A stretch of 64,000 nucleotides of DNA from an uncultured Desulfovibrio sp. (lineage in GTDB: Bacteria; Desulfobacterota; Desulfovibrionia; Desulfovibrionales; Desulfovibrionaceae), in NCBI GenBank assembly GCA_934546745.1, contig CAKTDV010000009.1:30692-94691 (forward strand), read 5' to 3'. The translations under genes were made by a program, and so were the position numbers. The notes beneath the pieces were generated by a model that saw only the letters and a list, made by a program, of their open reading frames with translations, searched no databases and was not told where the DNA came from. Positions 27,382 through 36,082 of the stretch are shown piece by piece (the first letter of the stretch is position 1; the number at the start of each line of letters is the position of its first letter).

Positions 27382-27822
27382 GTGCTTGCGCTTTCCTTTT
27401 CCACGCGGGCGCGTTGTGAATTCCGTGATATTACGCCGGAAGTGCGTTCCCTTGTGGCGCGCTGGGCGGAGGAGCAACAGCGTCGTGACGGTGCGTTGCT
27501 GCTGTTCAGTCCGCACACGACCTGCGGTCTGACCGTCAATGAGGGGGCGGATCCCGATGTCCGGCGTGATATGCTGGCTTTCTTTGAGCGTCTTGTTCCC
27601 CAGTTTCCCGAACGATCCGGCGCGCCCGCCTTTGCCCATGCGGAAGGGAACAGCGATGCCCACATGAGGACATCCCTTTTCGGGCCGCACCTGCTGTTGC
27701 CGGTGAGCGGCGGGCGGCTCTGTCTCGGGCGCTGGCAGGCGGTGTATCTCTGTGAGGCCGACGGGCCCCGATGCCGTTCGCTCTGGGCGCAATGGCTGCA
27801 AGGCGGCGTTGACGGCGCCTAG
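27382..27822 (+). CDS. YjbQ/UPF0047 family protein
   Basis: A 146-residue protein of the UPF0047 family, characterised by FSPHTTCGLTVNEGADPDV, HAEGNSDAHMRTSL and LGRWQAVYLCEADGPR. Members have weak thiamine-phosphate synthase activity and an unclear true role. It starts with GTG at 27382, right after AGGGGGGAG. The 178-bp spacer from hom shows nothing notable. dinB follows 39 bp later. Confidence 0.88.
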   Translation: MLALSFSTRARCEFRDITPEVRSLVARWAEEQQRRDGALLLFSPHTTCGLTVNEGADPDVRRDMLAFFERLVPQFPERSGAPAFAHAEGNSDAHMRTSLFGPHLLLPVSGGRLCLGRWQAVYLCEADGPRCRSLWAQWLQGGVDGA

Positions 27823-27861
27823 CCCCAGTGCCGCTTCCCTGCCGTGTATGATGCCGTGCCC

Positions 27862-29091
27862 ATGATTTTGCACCTGGACATGGACGCCTTCTTTGCGTCG
27901 GTGGAACAGATGGATACTCCGTCGTTGCGGGGCAGGCCCGTCATTGTCGGCGGCTGTGGCAATCGCGGCGTGGTCTCCACGGCGTCCTACGAAGCGCGGC
28001 GTTTTGGCATCCATTCGGCCATGCCCATAGTTGTGGCGCGCAGGCTCTGTCCGCACGGTATCTTTCTGCCGGGACGCCGGGCACGGTATGCGGAACTTTC
28101 CCGCCGGGTCATGGGGGCGCTGGGGGACTTCTCTCCTCTGGTGGAGCAGGCGAGCATTGACGAGGCCTATCTTGACGTAACGGGGACGGAACGCCTCTTT
28201 GGCGATGTGGACAGTCTGGTGGCGCGGATCAAGGCGGACGTCCGCAGGGTGACCGGGGGCCTGACCTGCTCGGTAGGCGTTGCCCCTGTCAAATTCCTTG
28301 CCAAGATATGTTCCGACATCAACAAACCGGACGGCGTGTACATTCTGCGGCCGGAGGCGGTGGACGCTTTTCTCCGCGCCCTGCCTGTACGCCGGTTGCC
28401 GGGCGTCGGTAACCGCATGGCCGCCCGCCTTGGCGCCTTGGGCATTGTCCGTGTGGAGCAGGTGCGCCGCATGAGCGCTGAGAGCCTGTATGCCCATTTT
28501 GGCAAGTGGGGCGTGGTGCTGCATGAGCGGGCCTTTGGACGCGATGCCCGGCCTGTGACGCCGGATCGGGATCCACAGAGCGAAAGCGCCGAAACGACCT
28601 TTGAGCACGATACCCGCGACAGGCGTTTTCTGGAGCGGGCGCTTATGGCCCATGCCGAGCGTGTGGGGGCCTCGCTGCGGGCGCGGGGTATCCGCGGGCG
28701 GACAGTGACGCTCAAGATGAAGTTTGCCGATTTCCGGCTGATTACCCGTTCGCGGACGCTCCCCGTGCCCGTTGCCTCCACGCAGACTCTGTTTGATACC
28801 GCTTGCCGCCTGCTGTGGGCGGAAGCGTTGCCACTGGCCGTGCGCCTGATTGGCCTTGGTGTTTCCGGCTTTGACGGCGCGCCCGCGCAACTGGTTCTGC
28901 CAGGCGTTTTTTGTGGTGGCGGCGATCAGGATCCGGTGGAGGAGAGTCGGCGACGGCGGCTGGACGCCGCGCTGGATGCCGTGCGGGCGCGTTTTGGCAA
29001 AGCCGCCGTGCAGCGGGGGCGCTTGTTTGCCGTGAAAAAGAACGACGCGCCGGACAGCGCGTGGAACGGCGATCCTGAAAAAGACTTCTGA
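27862..29091 (+). CDS. dinB: DNA polymerase IV (Y family)
   Basis: A 409-residue translesion polymerase. The catalytic carboxylates are visible in ILHLDMDAFFASVE and ASIDEAYLDVT. GVAPVKFLAKICSDINKPDG and the helix-hairpin-helix LPVRRLPGVGNRMAARLGALG are family standards. The ATG at 27862 starts just before the first catalytic strand; a GTG 18 bp upstream is an alternative and no ribosome-binding site is obvious for either. The C-terminus lacks a clear clamp-binding QLSLF-type peptide, although AQLVLPGVF (about 347) may serve. It is probably co-transcribed with the upstream gene. Confidence 0.93.
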   Translation: MILHLDMDAFFASVEQMDTPSLRGRPVIVGGCGNRGVVSTASYEARRFGIHSAMPIVVARRLCPHGIFLPGRRARYAELSRRVMGALGDFSPLVEQASIDEAYLDVTGTERLFGDVDSLVARIKADVRRVTGGLTCSVGVAPVKFLAKICSDINKPDGVYILRPEAVDAFLRALPVRRLPGVGNRMAARLGALGIVRVEQVRRMSAESLYAHFGKWGVVLHERAFGRDARPVTPDRDPQSESAETTFEHDTRDRRFLERALMAHAERVGASLRARGIRGRTVTLKMKFADFRLITRSRTLPVPVASTQTLFDTACRLLWAEALPLAVRLIGLGVSGFDGAPAQLVLPGVFCGGGDQDPVEESRRRRLDAALDAVRARFGKAAVQRGRLFAVKKNDAPDSAWNGDPEKDF

Positions 29092-29113
29092 TATGATGCC
29101 GACCAGAGCAGAG

Positions 29114-29419
29114 TTATTTCCTGAAGATTTCAGCGTGTGAACCAAGGCGGGCGATTCTCAAAAGGGCCGCCATCATTTCAGCTACCGAGTCAAACTTTTC
29201 CCCCTTCCCGGCTTCGAGCTCCTCAATGGCCCGGCGCGTCGCCGCATTGGGCGCTTTTATCTCAAAAGGCAAGCGGCGTTCATGAGCCACTCTTACCAGG
29301 AGCAGGCGGATAGCGTCCGAGATGGACAGGCCCATGCCGGCCAGCGCAGCGCTGGCCCGTTCTTTTATGGCTGTTTCAATCCGCGCCCGAACGACGGAAT
29401 CGTGTGTTTGAACCTGCAT
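29114..29419 (-). CDS. RelB/DinJ-family antitoxin without an adjacent toxin
   Basis: A 101-residue protein with an N-terminal ribbon-helix-helix of the RelB/DinJ type (VVRARIETAIKERASAALAGMGLSISDAIRLLL split over residues 9-41) and the usual FEIKAPNAATRRAIEE stretch. Such antitoxins bind a RelE/YafQ toxin and repress their own operon. No toxin gene is present downstream, where dinB ends convergently 22 bp away, or upstream. The ATG at 29417-29419 follows AGAGGTGA. A 23-bp inverted repeat lies just upstream. Confidence 0.8.
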   Translation of the reverse strand: MQVQTHDSVVRARIETAIKERASAALAGMGLSISDAIRLLLVRVAHERRLPFEIKAPNAATRRAIEELEAGKGEKFDSVAEMMAALLRIARLGSHAEIFRK

Positions 29420-29439
29420 ATAGGTCACCTCTTGGGAAA

Positions 29440-29462
29440 TTGTAGCTACAAAGTAGCTACAA
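29440..29462. promoter_or_regulatory. Inverted-repeat operator of the RelB-like gene
   Basis: TTGTAGCTAC-AAA-GTAGCTACAA, two perfect 10-bp arms, 20 bp upstream of the antitoxin start. Position and symmetry fit an autoregulatory ribbon-helix-helix operator. Confidence 0.65.
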
Positions 29463-29571
29463 GACAAGCGTGAAACCAAGTAGGCTAGGCCAGGAGCAAG
29501 GAAAAACAGGATGTAGACAGCGCCGTTTGACATTGGCAAATTTCAAACGACGCAGCTCTGGAAAAAAGGTT

Positions 29572-29617
29572 GAGGGCTTCCCTCCTCTCTGAACAGACAG
29601 AGCGGAGGGAAGCCCTC
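29572..29617. terminator. Bidirectional-looking terminator hairpin
   Basis: A perfect 14-bp stem (29572-29585 with 29604-29617) with an A-run on the right and an A-run on the left (29562-29567), giving U-tracts in both directions. It ends the metalloprotease gene at 29638 reading leftwards. Confidence 0.75.
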
Positions 29618-29637
29618 AAAAAACAAGTATCCCGGCG

Positions 29638-30429
29638 CTACACCTGGAGAGAGAGTCCGATACCAAAGGGGGCAAGCTGTGTGGGCATGATGCCCTGCAT
29701 GGCTGAAACGGCGTAGGCACGCAGCGCGCGTCCTATGCCGGAGAGGGGATTGCCGCCGGAGGCGGCGGTGTCATTGGCGGTGTTGACAGAGCCGTAGGTA
29801 CTGCCTACGGGACCCACCCCGTTGGCATCGGCAAAGAAACTGCCCACGCTGGCATAGCTGCTGGCGGCCCGCTGGGATGTCGCGGCGGAAACGCCCTGTC
29901 CGTCTTCTTCCGGATCGGCGCGTTGTTCCGTGCGGGCCTCGGCGGACATGCGCGCCGCCTGTGCGGCTATCTGCGTGTCCTGTGCGGAGGGTTCCGCCGG
30001 GGCGAGCGCCGCGCGGCGAATCTGTTCTGCCTTGCGTTCCGTTTCCTCGGGATCGCCGGGAACAGCGGATACGTCAATGGAGACATGACCGCCGATGGCG
30101 TAGAGCTGTCCGTCAGGACCCTTCTGGTGCTGGTAGTGCGCGCCGCCCGCGGCATGCTGTCCAGCGGTGGCCAAATGGGCCGATTCGTGGGAGCGGACTT
30201 CCTGATCGCGCTGTTGCAGCTTGCGCAGTTGCGCCTGTGCCTCAGGACTGAGCCGCAATTCGTCGGTGCGGTTTTCCAGCTCGCGGGAGAAGGCGGAGGC
30301 GGGTTGCCGCTGTTGTTGCGGCGTGACGGCGCTTTGCTGGCCGATATTTTGTACGCGCTGGATCAGCGCGTCATAGGCGGCGGATTCTTCCGCGCCATAG
30401 GTGGGGACTCGTTCGATGGATTGGGACAT
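29638..30429 (-). CDS. SprA-like putative metalloprotease
   Basis: A 263-residue protein with a zinc-protease-like HESAH motif (81-85) embedded in RDQEVRSHESAHLATAGQHA and followed by YAIGGHVSIDVS, the conserved core of the SprA-related family. No signal peptide is visible. The N-terminal part is glutamine-rich and the C-terminal third is low-complexity. The substrate is unknown. Single gene, with a terminator hairpin downstream. Confidence 0.75.
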   Translation of the reverse strand: MSQSIERVPTYGAEESAAYDALIQRVQNIGQQSAVTPQQQRQPASAFSRELENRTDELRLSPEAQAQLRKLQQRDQEVRSHESAHLATAGQHAAGGAHYQHQKGPDGQLYAIGGHVSIDVSAVPGDPEETERKAEQIRRAALAPAEPSAQDTQIAAQAARMSAEARTEQRADPEEDGQGVSAATSQRAASSYASVGSFFADANGVGPVGSTYGSVNTANDTAASGGNPLSGIGRALRAYAVSAMQGIMPTQLAPFGIGLSLQV

Positions 30430-30534
30430 GGTTGGCCTCGTTTTGGGGACTGGCGCTCCGTGCCTGCGCCGTTCGTCCTCTCCGATTCCCTATCGACCGA
30501 AACAGCCAAAGGTTAAGGGGAAAACGCAATTTTT

Positions 30535-31356
30535 TCAGTAGAGCGTGTTCAGAATATCCTCATCCATGCCGTATCCGTGTTCCGGGCCGGGGAAGGTTCC
30601 GGCGCGCACCTCGTTGGCATAGACCGCGAACGCCTCGCGCATGGCGTCGCCTACGGGGGCGAAGCGCTTGACAAATTTGGGGGAAAGCCGTTCGGTGATG
30701 CCCAGCATGTCCTGCCAGACGAGCACCTGCCCGTCGCACTCCGGCCCTGCGCCGATGCCGATGGTGGGGATGGCAACGGTCTCCGTGATGCGGGCGGCCA
30801 GAGGTGTGGGAACGCATTCCAGCACAAGGGCGAAGGCGCCGGCCTTCTCAAGGGCGCGCGCGTCGTCCAGCATTGTTTGCGCGGCTTCCGCGCTTTTGCC
30901 CTGAACCCGGTAGCCGCCGAGACTGTGCAGGGATTGCGGCGTCAGCCCGATATGTCCCATGACCGGAATGGACGCCTGGACAATGGCTTCCACATGCGGC
31001 GCGAAATGGGCGCCACCCTCCAGTTTGACGGCCTGCGCCAGGCCTTCCCGTACCAGACGCCCCGCGTTTTCACAGGCCTGCCGCGGTGAAACCTGATAGC
31101 TCATGAACGGCATGTCGCAGACCACCAGCGCCTTACTCGCCGCGCGGGACACGGCGGCGCAGTGGTGGATCATGTGCTCCATGCCGACGCCCAGCGTGTC
31201 CTCAAGGCCCATCATGACCATGCCGAGAGAATCCCCGACAAGGAGGGCATCCGCCGCATCGTCCATGAGGCGGGCGACGCTGTAGTCATAGGCCGTGATC
31301 ATGACCAGTTTGTGATCGCCTTTGGCGGCGCGAAAGGTGACGGCAGTCTGTTTCAT
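30535..31356 (-). CDS. panB: 3-methyl-2-oxobutanoate hydroxymethyltransferase
   Basis: A 273-residue TIM-barrel enzyme that adds a hydroxymethyl group from methylene-tetrahydrofolate to ketoisovalerate, the first step of pantothenate synthesis. Landmarks are VMITAYDYSVARL, LVGDSLGMVMMG, HIGLTPQS and IGIGAGPECDGQVLVWQD. The ATG at 31354-31356 follows GGAG; the earlier in-frame ATG would lie inside speB. It is 10 bp downstream of speB in the same direction. Confidence 0.96.
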   Translation of the reverse strand: MKQTAVTFRAAKGDHKLVMITAYDYSVARLMDDAADALLVGDSLGMVMMGLEDTLGVGMEHMIHHCAAVSRAASKALVVCDMPFMSYQVSPRQACENAGRLVREGLAQAVKLEGGAHFAPHVEAIVQASIPVMGHIGLTPQSLHSLGGYRVQGKSAEAAQTMLDDARALEKAGAFALVLECVPTPLAARITETVAIPTIGIGAGPECDGQVLVWQDMLGITERLSPKFVKRFAPVGDAMREAFAVYANEVRAGTFPGPEHGYGMDEDILNTLY

Positions 31357-31366
31357 GGGGTGGCTC

Positions 31367-32248
31367 CTATATTGGGGCGGCGTTGGCGCGCTGGGCAAAG
31401 CCCATGAGGGCATGCGTCAGCTTTGCCGCTGTGAAGTCCGCGTGATGGAGGCCGGGCAGGGGAGCCAGTTCCACCACGTCCATGCCGACGACGCGGCGGC
31501 CCCGGCAACAGCGCTCGATGAGCCGCAAGGCATCGTACCAGAACAGACCGCCCGGAGAGGGCGTACCCGTAGCGGGCATGAGCGAGGCGTCCAGTCCGTC
31601 CACATCAAAGGTAATGTAGATATGGGAAGGAAAGCCGGCGGGCAGGGGCTGTTCCGGGATGCCTCTGTCGTGGAGGGCGGCCGCGTCGATCGCCGTAATC
31701 TGAAAACGGCGCCGGATGGCGGCTTCCTCGCGGCAGTAGTCGCGTATGGCGAATTGCGCCAGCGGCAGCTCCAAATCCGCTACGGCGCGATACATGACGC
31801 TGGCATGGGAGAGCGGGTTGCCCTCATAGCTGGGGCGCAGATCCGCATGGGCGTCAATCTGGACGACGCCGAAGGGGGTCTCGTTGCGCCGCGCCTCCCG
31901 CGCCAGCGCCCGGAGGGCCCCCAGGGTGACGGTATGCTCGCCGCCCAGCAGCACGGGCAGGGCCTTGTGGGCCAGCGCTGTTGCGACGGCCTGTTCAATG
32001 CCTGTCAGCGCCTCCTCGCTGGTGGCGCAGGTGACGGCGGGAGCGGTGTAGACCCCCCCCTCGCAGGGGGCGCTGATGCCGTCCCAGGCCTCCAGCTGCT
32101 GGGAGGCCGCCAGAATGGCGGCCGGTCCCCGCGCCGTGCCGCCGCCGTAGGAGGTACTTTGTTCCAGCGGGGCCGGGATAACGTGGAAGGCCGCCGCCTC
32201 GGGGGCGGCGGGGGCATATTCCGAGGCCAGAAAGTCGTGATGGCGCAT
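31367..32248 (-). CDS. speB: Agmatinase / ureohydrolase family protein
   Basis: A 293-residue binuclear-manganese ureohydrolase. The metal ligands are in GGEHTVTLG, QIDAHADLRPSY and TFDVDGLDASLMP. Agmatine to putrescine plus urea is the usual reaction; guanidinobutyrate or formimidoglutamate cannot be ruled out. The ATG at 32246-32248 follows GAGGGAG; an upstream hydrophobic extension crosses a hairpin and was rejected. It precedes panB, perhaps because both supply polyamine/beta-alanine-related precursors (inference). Confidence 0.88.
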   Translation of the reverse strand: MRHHDFLASEYAPAAPEAAAFHVIPAPLEQSTSYGGGTARGPAAILAASQQLEAWDGISAPCEGGVYTAPAVTCATSEEALTGIEQAVATALAHKALPVLLGGEHTVTLGALRALAREARRNETPFGVVQIDAHADLRPSYEGNPLSHASVMYRAVADLELPLAQFAIRDYCREEAAIRRRFQITAIDAAALHDRGIPEQPLPAGFPSHIYITFDVDGLDASLMPATGTPSPGGLFWYDALRLIERCCRGRRVVGMDVVELAPLPGLHHADFTAAKLTHALMGFAQRANAAPI

Positions 32249-32339
32249 GGCTCCCTCGTGGAGAAGAGGCGTGATACGGGAGGAAGTATGCCAGAGAAAA
32301 GCGGGATAATCCAGCCTCTGCGGAGGCGGCGGAAAACAA

Positions 32340-32366
32340 AAGGGCCCGCTGGGGAAGCGGGCCCTT
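32340..32366 (-). terminator. Intrinsic hairpin upstream of speB
   Basis: An 11-bp perfect stem (32340-32350 with 32356-32366), followed on the minus strand by TTTTGTTTT. It could stop read-through from the tRNA region or act as an attenuator for speB. The rest of the 351-bp stretch 32249-32599 shows no gene. Confidence 0.6.
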
Positions 32367-32572
32367 GCTACTGAAAGCGTTGTCAGCAAAGAAAGGAGGA
32401 TGCTCTGAACAAGCAATAACAATGCCAACATGATGAATCGCTAACATGGCGATATGACAGGGATATTGTGGTGCGCCCGTGCCCTGCCAGGGTGAAAAAA
32501 TTGTACTTCCTTGCGGAAAGGAAGGGAGGGCGGCGTTGTCGTGTAAAAATTTTTGTCTGGAAAAAAAGAAAA

Positions 32573-32593
32573 AGGGTTCGCCTTGCGAACCCT
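32573..32593 (-). terminator. Terminator of tRNA-Ala
   Basis: A 9-bp stem AGGGTTCGC/GCGAACCCT with a 3-nt loop, followed by a T-rich stretch on the minus strand, 6 bp past the tRNA 3' end. Confidence 0.8.
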
Positions 32594-32599
32594 GAAATC

Positions 32600-32675
<76 letters not shown>

Positions 32676-32817
32676 ATAACGGAGCTATATTTACCCGTCA
32701 TCGTGAGAGGCGTCAAGATTTTTTTGCCGGAATTTTCCTCTCGACCTGCGGCCCTGACTTTGGCATGCTGGGCGCGTTGCTGTTTCAGGGGGAGCGCGGG
32801 CCCCAAGGATTGTCAGG

Positions 32818-33783
32818 ATGTTTACGCCGCTTCTGCTCATGCTTTCCGGGATTGTCTCCGGCTATCTGGGGCGTTGCGCCGCTCGCCGGTGGCGCTGGCC
32901 CGCGCTGTGTCTGCGTCTTTGCGCCCAGGCCATACCGCCCGCGGTGCTTTTTCTGCTGTTTCTGCTGGGGGCGGGCGTAGGCGGTGACGCCGCATTGCTG
33001 CGCATGTTGCCGCGACTGGGCGGCGTGGCCCTCTGGCTGACCCTGTGCGGTCTGGCAGGCAGCTTTGTCTGTGTGCGGTTGATACGGGCATACCTGCCCC
33101 CGGTTCCCGACGCGCCCGCCAGCGTACCCCCATCTCGCGGCGAGGCCGCGCGGGAACCGGGGGCGCGCCGCCTGATGGCTATGGCGACGGGCAGCGTAGG
33201 CATCATCACCTTTTTCTGTCTGGGGCTTGTGCTGGCCCGGGCCGCTGTGCTGCCGCCCGCGCTGACATCGCACATGCCGGCCCTGTACGCGCTCTATGCG
33301 CTGATGGCGCTGGTGGGCGTTTCTCTGGGCAGGGATGAGCGTCTGGGCGATATTCTGCGGACACTGCGCCCCCGGACGCTGCTGTTGCCGTTGGCGACGG
33401 GGTGCGGCACGCTGCTGGGATCCGCGCTGGCCAGCCTGGCCGTGAGCTACGGTCTGGCGGACTGTCTGGCTGTGGGATCGGGCTTTGTCTATTACTCGCT
33501 CTCGTCCGTCATCATCAGCATGAGCAAGGGGCCCGAGCTGGGCGCCATCGCACTTATGGCCAATATCGCGCGGGAACTGCTGACCTTCGTGGCCGCGCCG
33601 CTGATTGTGCGCCTTCTGGGGCCGGAATGCCTTATTTCCTGCGGCGGCGCCTCCACCATGGACAGCACGCTGCCGACCGTGGCGCGCCATGCCGGGGTGC
33701 AGTGGACGTTTGTTTCCATCGTCCACGCCATGCCGCTGGATTTCAGCGTTCCTTTTCTGGTGCCGTTCTTCTGTTCGCTATAG
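32818..33783 (+). CDS. lysO: Lysine exporter LysO family membrane protein
   Basis: A 321-residue membrane protein with about eight transmembrane segments. It has the LysO (YbjE/DUF340) pattern: an N-terminal membrane pair, MATGSVGIITFFCLGLVLAR, the central GSGFVYYSLSSVIIS and the conserved acidic CGGASTMDSTLP near the C-terminus. LysO exports lysine and its toxic analogue in E. coli. The first plus-strand gene after the tRNA, it has no obvious functional link to the glycan genes that follow. Confidence 0.85.
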   Translation: MFTPLLLMLSGIVSGYLGRCAARRWRWPALCLRLCAQAIPPAVLFLLFLLGAGVGGDAALLRMLPRLGGVALWLTLCGLAGSFVCVRLIRAYLPPVPDAPASVPPSRGEAAREPGARRLMAMATGSVGIITFFCLGLVLARAAVLPPALTSHMPALYALYALMALVGVSLGRDERLGDILRTLRPRTLLLPLATGCGTLLGSALASLAVSYGLADCLAVGSGFVYYSLSSVIISMSKGPELGAIALMANIARELLTFVAAPLIVRLLGPECLISCGGASTMDSTLPTVARHAGVQWTFVSIVHAMPLDFSVPFLVPFFCSL

Positions 33784-33953
33784 GGGAACGCCGCGCCAGG
33801 CGCGCTTTGCCGCGTGGAAAAACTTGTGCTTGTCCTTCGATTCCTATACCCTTGTCACCATTCAGATTGCGTGGCGTGTGGCGGTTGCATGCGCGTGTGC
33901 TGTTTCCGCGGAAGACGCCGCGCGTAAAATGTTCTTGGGAAAGAGACAAGGGT

Positions 33954-35117
33954 ATGTTTACCACATTACATAATGTCCGCGTGGCAGCCATACGATCGGC
34001 CGTACCGTCCCAGGAGATTCGTCTGGACGATGAGCTGGAATTTTATGGCGGCAGCGCCAGAAAAGTTGCCCGGCTCAAGACCACCCTTGGCATGGACAGA
34101 CGCAGGGTATGCCCGGATGGCGTGACAGCTTCCGATTTGTGCGCGCATGCGGCGGAAGCGCTTTTCCATGCGTACTCCGATGCGCGGGGCGCTGTGGATG
34201 CGTTGATTTTCGTGAGCCAGTCCCCGGACTGGCGATCTCCGGCTACGGCATGTGAGCTGCAGCACCGCCTGGGTCTGCCGAAAAGCTGCGCCGCCCTTGA
34301 TGTCAACCAGGGGTGCGCCGGGTATGTCTATGGTCTGTGGCTGGGCAGCGGTCTCGTTGCGTCCGGCGCGGCGCGGCGCGTGCTGCTTCTGGTTGGCGAT
34401 GCCCATCCTTACGGGCGGGATGTGCGCAACCGCATTACCGCCTCCGTCTTCGGCGACGGCGGAAGCGCCACCCTGCTGGAGCGGGACGGGAACGCGGAAC
34501 CCATGCGGTTCGGCCTCGGTACGGACGGCAGCGGCTTTGAAACGATTATCGTTCCCGCTGGGCAGGCCAGGCTCCCCTTTATCCGCGATGCGGCGAAAAA
34601 TGAGCCGCTGGTCAGATCCACCCTTGATCCGGGCGGCAACCCCTGGCAGATGTGCGAAACATTCATGGACGGCGGCGCCGTCTTCAATTTCACGATGGAT
34701 GTTGTCCCCGCGCATATGACGGAGCTGCTCGCGTATGCCGGTATGTCTTCCGGGGATATTGACTGGCTTCTGCTGCATCAGGCCAACAGGCAGATTGTGG
34801 AGAACCTTGCCTCCAAGAGCGGTTTTCCTCTGGCAAAGGCTCCCGCCGAATCGTTTGGCAGGTACGGCAATACGGCGTCGGCATCCATTCCCATTGCGAT
34901 ATGCGATCGGTTCGGCAGCGGCGATGCTCTTTCCGGGAGGGTTCTTTTGTGTGGCTATGGCGTGGGATTGTCCTGGGCTTCCTGTCTGTGCCGCATGGAC
35001 ACTGTCAATTGCGCGCCTGTTCTTGATGTTGAGGCTGATCCCGCCCGCCCGTCCAGGGAAGATTTGATCAGGCGGTGGGAGCGAATCTTTAAGGGAGAGG
35101 AGAAACCTCATGACTAA
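33954..35117 (+). CDS. Beta-ketoacyl-ACP synthase III-like protein
   Basis: A 387-residue FabH-type thiolase-fold condensing enzyme with an intact triad: Cys121 in DVNQGCAGY, His275 in LLLHQANRQ and Asn306 in GNTASASIP. It is longer than housekeeping FabH (about 320) by a C-terminal extension of about 45 residues. It is followed, overlapping, by its own ACP, then an SDR and an acyltransferase. This suggests a dedicated short-chain 3-ketoacyl/3-hydroxyacyl group for a surface sugar rather than bulk fatty acid synthesis. The ATG at 33954 has a modest AAGGG upstream. A 170-bp spacer separates it from lysO. Confidence 0.85.
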   Translation: MFTTLHNVRVAAIRSAVPSQEIRLDDELEFYGGSARKVARLKTTLGMDRRRVCPDGVTASDLCAHAAEALFHAYSDARGAVDALIFVSQSPDWRSPATACELQHRLGLPKSCAALDVNQGCAGYVYGLWLGSGLVASGAARRVLLLVGDAHPYGRDVRNRITASVFGDGGSATLLERDGNAEPMRFGLGTDGSGFETIIVPAGQARLPFIRDAAKNEPLVRSTLDPGGNPWQMCETFMDGGAVFNFTMDVVPAHMTELLAYAGMSSGDIDWLLLHQANRQIVENLASKSGFPLAKAPAESFGRYGNTASASIPIAICDRFGSGDALSGRVLLCGYGVGLSWASCLCRMDTVNCAPVLDVEADPARPSREDLIRRWERIFKGEEKPHD

Positions 35118-35337
35118 ACAGGAATTTTTGGCGCTTCTTCAGGATATGCTGCAGTGTGATCGGGAGCTGGATGCGCAAACGCCGCTGACGGATATGGAAG
35201 AGTGGGATTCGCTGGCCTTTATGGTGCTGATTTCCTTTTTTGACAAAAATTTTGGCCAGCGGATTACGTTCGATATGCTGAAGACGTGCCGGACGCCGGA
35301 AGATCTGGCGATGCTGAGCAACGGGGGCATCTCGTAA
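35110..35337 (+). CDS. Acyl carrier protein-like protein
   Basis: A 75-residue four-helix carrier with the phosphopantetheine attachment serine at Ser34 in EEWDSLAFM. It overlaps the ketosynthase gene by 8 bp and stops 1 bp before the SDR. It differs from housekeeping AcpP in having W instead of L before the DSL motif, typical of specialised carriers in secondary or glycan pathways. Confidence 0.88.
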   Translation: MTKQEFLALLQDMLQCDRELDAQTPLTDMEEWDSLAFMVLISFFDKNFGQRITFDMLKTCRTPEDLAMLSNGGIS

Positions 35338-35338
35338 G

Positions 35339-36082
35339 ATGTTTACCGCGCAACAGCGGATACTGGTTACGGGCGCCAGCTCCGGCATAGGGCGGGCCAT
35401 AGCCCTGCGCTGCAATGCCCTTGGCGCGACGGTGCTGGCCAGCGGCCGCAATGCGGATCGTCTGGCTGAGGGGCGGCGCCAGGCTGTGGAGCCGTCCCGC
35501 TGGGTGTCCATTGAACGCGACCTGCTGGAAGATATGGAAACCTTGCCCGGCTGGGTTCGGGGCCTTGCCCGCGAGCATGGCAAACTCTGGGGCTTGGCGC
35601 ATGCCGCCGGGGACGGTTTGATGGACAGCCTGAGAACCTACGGGCTGGCGGAGGCGCGACGCCATTTCGATCTTGGGTTTCATATGCCGGTGCTGCTTGC
35701 GCAGGGCTTTTGCGACAGGCGCAGCAGCGAGGCGGGAGGCGCGCTTCTCTTTCTGACGTCGGCATCAGCCGTTTTTGCGGAAAAGGGCCATATGGTTTAT
35801 GGCGCGGCCAAAGCGGCCGTGGCTGCCGCCGCCAAGGCCATAAGCCAGGAAGTGGCCCCGCGCCTGCGTGTGCATTGTCTGGCCCCCGGCATTGTGGATA
35901 CGCCGCTGGAAGAGCGCGCCGAAGCCTATATGGGTTCCTCCTACAGGGAGGAGCAGCTGCGGGGCTACCCTTTCGGTTTCGGGCAGCCTGAGGATGTCGC
36001 GCACATGGCGGCCTTTCTGCTTTCAGATCAGGCCCGCTGGATTACGGGGCAGAACTTTGTTCTTGCCGGAGGGCGTTACTGA
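35339..36082 (+). CDS. Short-chain dehydrogenase, FabG-like 3-oxoacyl reductase
   Basis: A 247-residue classical SDR with the cofactor loop TGASSGIG (11-18), the catalytic serine in LTSASAVF, the YGAAK active site and a C-terminal TGQNFVLAGGRY. In this operon it probably reduces the 3-ketoacyl-ACP made by the upstream condensing enzyme to a 3-hydroxyacyl-ACP. Its stop overlaps the start of the next gene by one base. Confidence 0.88.
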   Translation: MFTAQQRILVTGASSGIGRAIALRCNALGATVLASGRNADRLAEGRRQAVEPSRWVSIERDLLEDMETLPGWVRGLAREHGKLWGLAHAAGDGLMDSLRTYGLAEARRHFDLGFHMPVLLAQGFCDRRSSEAGGALLFLTSASAVFAEKGHMVYGAAKAAVAAAAKAISQEVAPRLRVHCLAPGIVDTPLEERAEAYMGSSYREEQLRGYPFGFGQPEDVAHMAAFLLSDQARWITGQNFVLAGGRY

